In this document: positions 10,225 through 19,045 of the stretch, one piece after another
How positions within the stretch are numbered: position 1 is the first letter of the stretch
Layout of the letters: each line of letters starts with the position of its first letter
NCBI RefSeq assembly: GCF_910592395.1
Contig: NC_088309.1
Location: forward strand, 8,932,501-8,996,500
Reading direction: 5' to 3'
Length of the DNA stretch: 64,000 bases
Source: Lineus longissimus
Taxonomy: Eukaryota; Nemertea; Pilidiophora; Heteronemertea; Lineidae
Made by a program: the position numbers and the translations under genes
Notes under the pieces: generated by a model
The model's input: only the letters and a program-made list of their open reading frames with translations
Told to the model about the DNA's origin: nothing
Database searches by the model: none

Positions 10225-10823
10225 CTGCAAAACATGATGAGGAGATAACATTTTAATTTTGATAGAATAGGTAAGCTAGCCAAGTTTTATATCAAATACA
10301 AGGCCAACAACAACTGATAAGGCGCTAGGGCCGAATGATCAAGGAAGTTCATTGATATGATTGGGAATACATTGTGATAAGAGTGATGAATCGGCCCCGT
10401 TTGAAGCATTGTGCTATGTACAGTGTGCAAGTGTCAGTGTGTATCATATCGCATTAACTGTTTGTTGACATTTCAAATCGCTGGCGTCGATCCTCAATTA
10501 CACTGTTTATGTACATTGGCAACCTTACCCGATGATATCAGAACGATGTTTATTATTGTCTTGTTTATTCACATTAGTTCTGCTATGTGACAAGAGTTAT
10601 TTGTTGAGAAATCCATGATTTAAAGCCATACTTTGACATCGTTTCTCAGACCAACCAACCAAGCTGCATTTCGCAGATCGTTTTTCAACGATCATCGACG
10701 AACTATTTCAAATTAATCACATCCAATTAAACAATCCAAGCCTTCCCTAATGTCATCAACATGCAATAACACAAGCAGCCAAATATTATCGCCTATGAAA
10801 TTGTGAATTTAATGAGAACTTAC

Positions 10824-10910
10824 CTCTGAATTGACAGAACGCGATCTATTCCATAGCATGGTCTCCTTACGTCTGAACTGCGCAGACTCGAGACGTGACG
10901 TTCGCTGCAT
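10824..10910 (-). CDS. Exon 1 of a small two-exon gene of unknown function
   Basis: On the minus strand the first in-frame ATG after an upstream stop is at 10910 (CACACATGCAG); a second in-frame ATG with a better context (GAGACCATGC) is at 10859. The frame encodes MQRTSRLESAQFRRKE, then TMLWNRSRS and VNSE, and ends at a perfect donor, CAGAG|GTAAGT (intron from 10823, phase 0). Joined to exon 2 the protein has 77 residues (60 from the second ATG). It is basic and hydrophilic, with no signal peptide or membrane span. A CpG-rich promoter-like patch lies just upstream. I do not recognise the family. The choice between the two starts is open. Confidence 0.65.
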
Positions 10911-10990
10911 GTGTGATTGGACGTGGGATAACTCGCGCGAAATTTAAAATGCTCTTCTTGGGGGTGCTCACTAAATTGCGCCAGTAACAC
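10840..10990 (-). promoter_or_regulatory. CpG-rich promoter and 5' UTR of the small gene
   Basis: This 150-bp patch is far denser in CpG than its surroundings. On the minus strand it has an inverted or direct CCAAT box (ACGTCCAATCAC, about 10913-10924), CRE-like ACGTCAC and ACGTGA words (10891-10900), an NRF1-like CTGCGCAG (10879-10886) and a GCGCGAG word near 10935. There is no TATA box at a useful distance. The set is typical of broad housekeeping promoters. The start site is probably around 10915-10960. Confidence 0.5.
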
Positions 10991-11121
10991 CACCTGGTGA
11001 AAATTCATGAACTACGCCTATTGATAATGAAAGAGAAAGCTTTGCTCTATAAAATTAGATTTGATTCATGATCCCCAACTGAGAAATCAGCTGCTGGAAA
11101 AGTTTTTGGAAAATTTCGCTT

Positions 11122-11136
11122 GGTGCCACCTAGTGG
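11122..11136 (-). promoter_or_regulatory. Perfect CTCF consensus match
   Basis: The minus strand reads CCACTAGGTGGCACC, which fits the consensus CCASYAGRKGGCRSY at all 15 positions. It sits inside the repeat tail, about 0.2 kb upstream of the small gene's promoter. CTCF is present across bilaterians, but occupancy cannot be judged from sequence. Confidence 0.5.
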
Positions 11137-11256
11137 CCAAACCGCTCATCCTGCCGGACCCACATTTGGTCTATTCAGGAGTCCTGAAGGGTCTCAACGC
11201 CTCAGAGGGAAAATCTATCGCCTATCCGCCATAGTTTTGAAACGTGCCTGTTTAAC

Positions 11257-11257
11257 G

Positions 11258-11308
<51 letters not shown>
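11257..11308. repeat. (GACA)n microsatellite
   Basis: About thirteen uninterrupted ACAG/GACA units, ending in GACGGACAC. This is the internal simple repeat usual near the tail of this repeat family. It creates a Thr-Asp-Arg-Gln periodic reading in an overlapping frame. Confidence 0.95.
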
Positions 11309-11367
11309 GGACACTCATTCTACCATTTACTCATATGAATAGCTCAGCTTTTCAGCTGAGCTAAAAA

Positions 11368-13323
11368 TATCTCTCTATGTTTTTCGTTGTGTTATTGATC
11401 TTGTTTACTCAGGTTATGAATACCAAAGTAAAATGCCTTTAGTGTCCCCCTATAACTAATCTTCTTATTAACCCGATACTTCTAAAGGCACCTGGCCTGC
11501 TTCTTTAAACTTGCTGAGAAAAAATGGCTGACATTTACAGAGTACAAGTACTTCTAACTGTCAAAGGCTTATGTGCTGAAGAGTGCAACATTACACCGTC
11601 CTATAGGCCTACATATGATCAAAGGCTTTGTCTCCATTGTTACATAAGCAGAAGTAGCAACTATTCAAACTGATGGCCTACACTTTGTGAGTGGATTCAT
11701 TCTTTCGAATTTTTCCCATCAGGAATGTACAAGGTGGCATCAAATTTATCCTGGTCCATCGTCATCGAACAACAGACTATCACATGAGTCTGAAAGAAAG
11801 ATAAAGAATTACTCCTTTAGAGGATGATCCGTTCTGTTGAAAGAACAAAATGGTACGTCGCATGCAAAGAGTGATCCACCCGAGACCAGCCACTCCATGA
11901 CAGAAAATTAGGCACTTAACGAACAGAGAAGATGAAGTAAAGTAGTGTCTTACTTGTCATAAGTTTTCAAGAACATAGAGACAAATGCGTCATGATGCAA
12001 CGCTTTAAGAAAGACTTTTCTAAGAACAACTTGATAGGCCATGTTAGCATGAAAAATCGCCTCTCACAAGTCAAGATTTATCATGGAACACTAAATGATC
12101 TACTGCGAAACAAAAGACTAACAGGTTTTTCTCCACTTTTTAAAAACTTTGAAGCGAAGCCAAACAAATGGTTGGAAGAACTAGGTAGGATTAACAGATA
12201 TTTATTACAGCGAAATTTGAGTCTGCTCCAGCAATAACAAGTTCTGGAAAAAGGTGCCTCCAATGTCAAGAGCTCATGTCTGATTAGTGAAAAAGGACTG
12301 GCTAATGACTTGAGCACACCATGCCATTGGAAAACAAAGGGACTTGGACTACAAGCCACTTTTAACCTGAAACTAAACTGTAAAGAATATTAAAGATGAA
12401 CATGAGAAGCCCTTAAGTCTTTATCGCGTAGCTTTTTGTCTCTTGTGAGAGTTTTACCTTGCAAAGTACGAAAGCAAGAGTTTCTAGCCAGGAATGAAGA
12501 TAGTGTGATGATACCAACACGGGTGATAAAACCCACGCATTTCAGAACTGAGTTGATAAATAGTTTTCCGCAAGTGAAGTAATGTTGGCAAATGTTTTGT
12601 CCATTTGGTCATTTAGTCTCTTCATCTCAGTCATTTATTTCACCTTCAAATTATGTTGCGGGCTATTGTTTAGGTCTTTTCTGAATAACAAATTTCTGAA
12701 CGGAACCCCAAACCCGTCTCCTTTTCTACTAGCAGGTGGAAGAGGTCTATTTCTTCATGAAAGGTTAGCCTCATTTCAACAGCAAAAATGAAGTAAAAAA
12801 AAAACAAACTTCCTGTCTGAGATCAATTCAGAAATGGGCAAGTCTCTGGTATTTCCAATCAAATATAAAACAGCCTTTTTTCTTCTCCTAACCCACCTCT
12901 GTCACTATCCGCGACACATACCCAACCTTATCAACGATCAATCCAACCCTAGTGTCTCCAGAGTTCTACCAGTAATCCCTAGTAATGAATACCTAAACAC
13001 TTGCCTGCTGTCTCATATCCCCCTTATCCCGCCCTAGGTTGAGCAAAATGAAACCCATAATCAGGCCATCCCATTGGAATATCCTCTAGATTAGTCAACA
13101 CGCTCACCCTACACTATTTTATTGGAATGATTTCTCTCGGCTGAACATGGTGCCACGGCGCACCAGAGGAACGGTGTGTAGTTTGGTTACGGTGTAGAAT
13201 TCATTTCAGTGTACACTAATGGAATCAGCAGATACGGAACGAAAGACTCTACGACTATGAAATCATACCAGGTTTGAACCGTCAAGAGACTGTTCATTTG
13301 TGACCAATTATTTTGATTTGCAG
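11368..13323. other. Non-coding stretch, nothing recognised
   Basis: AT-rich unique sequence. 12870-13036 is pyrimidine-rich on the plus strand. Overlapping 60-90-codon frames at 11992-12359 lie on opposite strands and look like chance. A usable plus-strand acceptor marks the right boundary. Confidence 0.5.
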
Positions 13324-13328
13324 GAAGC

Positions 13329-13424
13329 ATGGGTGGGGCATGCGCAGGTCAGGTTCCAAAAGTCAAAACAGCAGCAGTCAGCACAAGTCATCTTTTCAGA
13401 TTGGAGAGTTCTCAACAGCTGCAA
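13329..13424 (+). CDS. Candidate first coding exon, possible N-acylated protein
   Basis: A plus-strand acceptor (ATTATTTTGATTTGCAG, exon from 13324) and donor (CTGCAA|GTGAGT) bound a 101-bp exon open in one frame. An ATG in good context (GAAGCATGGG) gives MGGACAGQVPKVKTAAVSTS and twelve more residues ending QQLQ, phase 0. Met-Gly followed by Cys-5 would suit N-myristoylation plus palmitoylation, if it is the true start. It might instead be an internal exon, since the frame is open back to the acceptor. No following exon can be identified with confidence and the family is not recognised. Chance exons of this length are expected in 64 kb. Confidence 0.33.
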
Positions 13425-16267
13425 GTGAGTCACGCGCACAAATCAAATACAGATGTATCTAGTATTATCTGTTCAAACTACAAATTAAATGCTCTCAGAG
13501 TCATCAAACGAGAATTTAACCTTTAAATTGAGAATCGTAATTATAGAATCAAACCCACTCTACAAATATCAGCCGAGTATTTAGAAAATGATGCAAGCCC
13601 CAGTTGAAATAATACCCTCACAGAAACCATGTACTTTTGTCACACCCAAGCAAAAAAACTGTACACAATCAATTAAAAATAATTGCCTACAATTTTAGTA
13701 TTATGATAAAGAGTAAAATAGGAAATTTTCCTTTGAAAAAATATTAACATGTTTTGTTTGAAAAAAATATTGCTGTAACTGAAGCTGAAAACGCCCCACT
13801 GAACGAAAATCAAAATTGAGATAAAAGCTAACATGACATCAGAAACTGTGTTATTTCATGAGAAAGTCAATTTCAAAAGGCTCCAGGACACACCCTTTCG
13901 CTGCAAGCGTACATACAAGTTGATGGCAGGGTTAAGTGACACTATAATTAATCTATACTTTGCGTGTTTTTCTAGATAGCTATCAATAAAAGTACATGTT
14001 TGTCTAAGTCTCCAGTATCATCGGCATGTTTTAAGATCATTATTATATTGGGTTTGCACGCACTGTTATTATAGGCACCCATTTCATAGCAATGTTTCTT
14101 TAGTTATGGATACCTACACTTGCCAGAGGCGTATGATCGCTAACTGCCAGTTTGACTCATGAACACTGCCTTAAATACTGTAGCACCAAAGCGACTAATA
14201 GAAGATAAAAACATGTATATTTTATTACCTAATAATCAAATGAAAAAAGAAAAACATTATGATTGTTTTGTAAATAATGGGTTTCATTTGTTCATCATGC
14301 TGGATTGAAAAGTTCAACAATTTAAAATCAAATTATGGGTCATTTTTTCATGATTACGACCTAATTAAGGTCGAGTGAATACATCATTGAGTGTCAATAA
14401 AGTGTAAAAGATTCACATTACAGTTTTAAGCAGTTGAAATAATTGAGATTAATGGAAATATTTCCACCAACAGAAATTAATGGTCAGAAAACTATCAGAA
14501 CACCCCTGGTTGAAACCGTTCACACCACACCAAAATTGGTACACACAGACAAAATTCACATAAAAGAGTCTATGACAGGCCAAGTTGCTTCATCCTGCCA
14601 TGATCACACTCATATGGTGAATCTGCATGTAAGCACCTCAATGCACTACAAACAAACACAATTAACCAACTATCCTACCGCCATAATCATCTTCTCATTT
14701 GAAGACCCGCTCAAAATTGTCCAGTTTGACAACCTCATCAGCCTGACAGTCATTTACCATCATTAAACACATGTAATCATGCAAGTAAATGATAACAAAT
14801 TCCACTTGGTTCCTGTGCTGGTTGTGACAGGTTGTGCTTAAGTGGCCATCATTACAATTAATGTGCTATATTGTTTGAGAGGCAATTATCAGTTTAACCC
14901 TCAAGTTCTTAAAAAGAATGCTATCTAAATACAGTCATATGAACATTGCCTTTTAAAGTAAACACAGCAACAGACATCTTTTATTTGAAAATGTCCTCCA
15001 CCATCCCTATCATGCCTGTTACCATTTTTAGCTTGATGATGGCTTAGCACATTAAAGGCTCGTTGCATGGAGTGTAGGCAGCCTTTTTGCATTCTGTCTC
15101 CACACAACACATGCAACTGATTCCTCTCCTTTCCATCAACATCTTATTTGGGAAATTAAACACCCATTCTTTGGTGGTAATAATCATTACATTGCGGTGC
15201 AAATAGATTTGAATTTCGGCTAACCAATGAATCATCACAGCAATCATCCTGCAAAAAGTAAATCAACAGATGAGGTGCTAACTTTGTTGAAACCTTGAAA
15301 GGTTAGTTTAATGGTGTCAGCCAGAGTGGAGTTCATTCAGTATAGACTATGCTAGAATTACAAAAAGATATTTTGAGGAGCCTCACAAAGTGAAACTTAA
15401 AACTTGGCTGATGTTTAAAAATGTGCCATCAGGGGCATTGGGATGTGTTTTCTGAAATATTATGGATACCAAAGTTGGCATTAGCTCAACTCCACCTGCG
15501 TTAGCTTTTTACTGTGTTATTTGTGATAGCAATAATTCGTAAGATAACATATCTGAGTGTTCTGAAAATATTGATACACATTCTGTTGTTGTATGAAATA
15601 ATATGTTGAAACCATTTGAGATAGGTTACTATTAAGCTGATAGATTTGATAGTGTTTCGGTTTTGGTGGGTGTCAGGTGGTAAAGAGCCCGGCGCCATCT
15701 ACAGATGTCAAGTGGGCAGCAGCACCACAAGTACTTGAAGCATGGCTCCACTCTCAAGGGAACATTGACCGAAGTGTCACTGGAGACAAGCGATTTTTGA
15801 CCTGGACCTTGATTATAATCGCTGCTATGTGCAACAAAAAGATACTGCTAATGTTCACAGGGAAAAATTTGAGACATACACGTATGTAAGCAAAGACTGA
15901 CAGCACCAGCCACAAAGGGTGGCAAAAAGATACATCTTTTTTTCAAAACTGACCTTTCACCAGACAAAAACATCAAGTGGCATATGCTCAATATTTTGTG
16001 GGCATGATGGGCGCAGAAGGTTGGTTGCATTAAGTGACCGCTGATGTATTTTCTGAGTAGGCAGATTCATCTTAACGAGATTATGACATTTGCCAATTGC
16101 TTTGAGTGAGGAAATCAAAGCAGTTTCATAAACAAACATGCCATTTATCATTTTTTTTCCCACTTGTTGTTCCCGACCAAAAAGTAAATGATACAAACTG
16201 TGATTGGAAAGGTCACTTCTGAGTAAGTGTAGAGGAAGAAGAGTCTAATTGTTATGAAGTTACTCAC
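13425..16267. other. Non-coding stretch, nothing firm
   Basis: AT-rich. An inverted repeat GACCT-AATTA-AGGTC at 14358-14372 has a homeodomain-type centre. An open frame at 15677-15889 follows a weak acceptor (GGGTGTCAG) and encodes VKSPAPSTDVKWAAAPQVL, but it lacks a donor that I can trust. Confidence 0.4.
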
Positions 16268-16362
16268 AATAATGATGACGAAGTGAATGTCAATTTCAGT
16301 AATGGTGCAAGGTGGAATGGCATCCTTGATGATGTATGTATCATGCCAAGCCTCAAAACTTG
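16268..16362 (-). CDS. Weak candidate internal exon
   Basis: The minus strand has an acceptor CTTTCATTGACTTAG and a donor ATTATT|GTGAGTAAC around 95 bp open in one frame. After two bases that finish a split codon it encodes SFEAWHDTYIIKDAIPPC and thirteen more residues, ending TEIDIHFVIII. The codons look coding-like and the entry phase would fit the donor at 63.1 kb, but the exit is phase 0 and cannot join the exon at 1-114 directly. It abuts a minisatellite. It could be a chance frame or a transposon remnant. Confidence 0.25.
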
Positions 16363-16385
16363 CTAAGTCAATGAAAGTTTATCAT

Positions 16386-17010
16386 ACTGCTGGGTAGGAG
16401 GTTCAATTCACCAGGTCACTCTATCAGGGTAAGAGTCGACAGGCCCAATCCATCAGGGTAGGAGGTCCAATTCCACGAGTCACTCCATCAGGGTAGGAGT
16501 TGACAGGCCCCATCCATCAGGGTAGGAGGTCCAATTCGATGGGTCACTCCATAAGGGTAGGAGTTGACAGGCCCAATCCATCAGGGCAGGAGGTCCAATT
16601 CGACGGGTCACTCCATCAGGGTAGGAGTTGACAGGCCCAATCCATCAGGGTAGGAGGTCCAATTCGACGGGTCACTCCATCAGGGTGGGAGTTGACAGGC
16701 CCCATCCATCAGGGCAGGAGGTCCAATTCGACGGGTCACTCCATTAGGGTAGGAGTTGACAGGCCCAATCCATCAGGGCAGGAGGTCCAATTCGACGGGT
16801 CACTCCATCAGGGTAGGAGTTGACAGGCCCAATCCATCAGGGTAGGAGGTCCAATTCGACGGGTCACTCCATTAGGGTAGGAGTTGACAGGCCCAATCCA
16901 TCAGGGCAGGAGGTCCAATTGACAGGCTTATTTCCATGTGGTCACTAGTTGTCAAGCATACCACCTAGTTAGGAGCAGACAGGCCCACTCAATCATGATA
17001 GGAAGCCTAG
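16386..17010. repeat. 64-bp minisatellite, nine units
   Basis: The word GGTCCAATTC (GGTTCAATTC in the first unit) recurs exactly every 64 bp at 16400, 16464, 16528, 16592, 16656, 16720, 16784, 16848 and 16912. Each unit contains CATCAGGGTAGGAG twice, once before GTCCAATTCGACGGGTCACT and once before TTGACAGGCCCAATC, so the 64-mer is itself a diverged dimer of about 32 bp. The central units are almost identical; 16930-17010 is a decayed edge. Confidence 0.95.
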
Positions 17011-18726
17011 TTGACCTGCATGTCAAACACTAATCATGTCAACATCTCAACAAGTCTCGTTTACAAGTAGTCATTAGGAACCAATTGAAAGATAATTACA
17101 TGTAAGCTATCCAATAATTATTTAAGTAGTTCACCAATGACCCCTAATATGTCTAGCTGTTTCAGCTTGACCTTCTTGATAAAGAAATCAGCCAAATTAG
17201 CACAGTTTTATTCGTTTGGCTGACAGGTTGACAGCAGTTCTATATCAGGGGTCAATGTTGAATGTCAAGAAAGATTGATAATAAGCGTATGTTGTGGTAT
17301 GCAACTTAGTCTATGATATCATAAGACATGACAAGTGAGTAAGAGATCATTTTTACACAGAATTATTCATAGAGGTAAAAGAAAATCTTTGCATTCATAC
17401 AACTGATCAAAAGAAACATGATGATGTCCGGGTTTATGATGCAAGCTTGGGTTTGTGTCCATTCAACCTCTTAAGCATTATCCATACTGACTAGGAGCAG
17501 GTCAAGAGAACCCTGGATTGGATACCATTTTGGTAATGACCACATGAGAAACCAACACTGTAGTGACAGCCACACTGATTTTACAGACGGCATAGGAACT
17601 TCTGATGGAAAGAATATGGGTGTCACCGCTCAGCCCACCTTGGAGGAGAAAAACTCACTGCTCCAAAGTACAGAGTAGACAACGCTAAAGAAGACAACAA
17701 TGTCAACAAATGTGCTACATACCCTCAAGAACAGAACTGCAGCATGTAATAATGTCTCACGACCACCGGGTATCCTGTATGTACCAGCACGTAATCCCTG
17801 TCAGTAAAAAGCTTGCAGGCAACCACAGAGCACACACCAGGCCTGGTTCTAGATCAGCATCCACCACCACATCACAATGTATACCCACTGTACCAACATG
17901 TACCACCAATCAAATTACACAATCAGACACAAAGAGCAATTTTCTTAATGTAACACTACGGGTACAATGCCAATGGCAGCATTTTCAGGACCTGGTTGAG
18001 ACTGAGAGGACTCAATTCTAACCTCCTGGTAATGAATCTCCCATTAGGGTAATTCATCTCCATAATTATGATCAAACTGCCGAATTAGTGGGAAAACGGT
18101 TCTCTATAGACCACTAATACTAATTTATATCGAGCTCGATTGATTGTGCTGGTTTGGCTTAGGCGATAAAAAATGTAATTTCACCGTATGTTTGTAATGA
18201 AACTGCAATTACGCCTGAATACTGATGTAAACGAGAGTGTAGAGTGGATTTGGTTTGTAGCTCAAGTAGATGATATGTGATCCAATGTTAAAATGTCAAA
18301 GGTCATCAAGATACCTCCTGCTTGTTGCAACGAAAACCACTGATGCCATAAGGACCCTTAAACTGACCAAAAACACTCACTGAAAACAACATGATACCTC
18401 TGAAGCCACCAGAAGAGGTTTTACCATCAGTTTGGCTCACTCTATAAACCAACCCTAAAGCAATTCCAAGGGGATCACTGCAATGCCAGGAATTCTATCT
18501 TTATGTCCCCATAGATCAGTTTATCACTTCCCACTGATAATTTTATAACCATCCTATCAACACACCATCTAGGAGTGAGAGTGTGATGATGAGCCTGACC
18601 TGACTGACCTAAGGCAGTATCAAGCAATAACAAGATAGACATCTTATCCGGCACCTCCAGTAGTAGTACAGTGGTTCTGCATGTTTCACAAGAACATGCT
18701 AGGGATCAGCCCATACTCACTGTAGT
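17011..18726. other. Non-coding stretch, nothing recognised
   Basis: Unique sequence. The 103-codon open frame at 17710-18021 is Thr/His/Gln-rich, has no exon boundaries and resembles nothing known to me. Confidence 0.5.
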
Positions 18727-19045
18727 TGCATGGTCAGTGGTCCAGGGACTTATCAGGCATGTTGTAAGAAACAGGCCAGTGGTCCAGGGACTTATCAGGC
18801 ATGTTGTATGTAACAGGTCAGTGGTCAAGGGACTTATCAGGCATGCTGTATGTAATAGGTCAGTGGTCAAGGGACTTATCAGGCATGCTGTATGTAATAG
18901 GTCAGTGGTCCAGGGACTTATCAGGCATGCTGTATGTAATAGGTCAGTGGTCCAGGGACTTATCAGGCATGCTGTATGTAATAGGTCAGTGGTCCAGGGA
19001 CTTATAAGGCATGCTGTATGTTGCAGGTCGGAGGTCAAAGAGCAT
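18727..19045. repeat. 42-bp minisatellite, 7-8 units
   Basis: CAGTGGTC(C/A)AGGGACTTATCAGGCATG recurs every 42 bp, at 18735, 18777, 18819, 18861, 18903, 18945 and 18987, with a partial unit at 19029. Because 42 is divisible by three and the unit lacks stops in several frames, it opens three long frames (125 and 68 codons on +, 110 on -) with 14-residue periodicity such as VVQGLIRHAVCNRS. Diverged units continue to about 19150. No start, promoter or flanking coding sequence suggests translation. Confidence 0.95.

Larger units (their letters stand above)
11100..11367 (+). repeat. Tail end of the lophotrochozoan-type interspersed repeat
   Basis: Contains GTGCCACCTAGTGGCCAAA, a (GACA)n tract and the terminal inverted word AGCTCAGCTTTTCAGCTGAGCTAAAAA. 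Its CAGCTGAG matches the head copies at 7419 and 7957. Together they look like the two ends of one family. Whether 7957 and 11367 once bounded one element, later filled by the Harbinger insertions and the gene, cannot be told from one copy. Confidence 0.65.

Noticed and set aside
16386-19045. CRISPR-like arrays at 16.4 and 18.7 kb
   Set aside because: There are no unique spacers between repeats; the whole unit is repeated, and the genome is eukaryotic.
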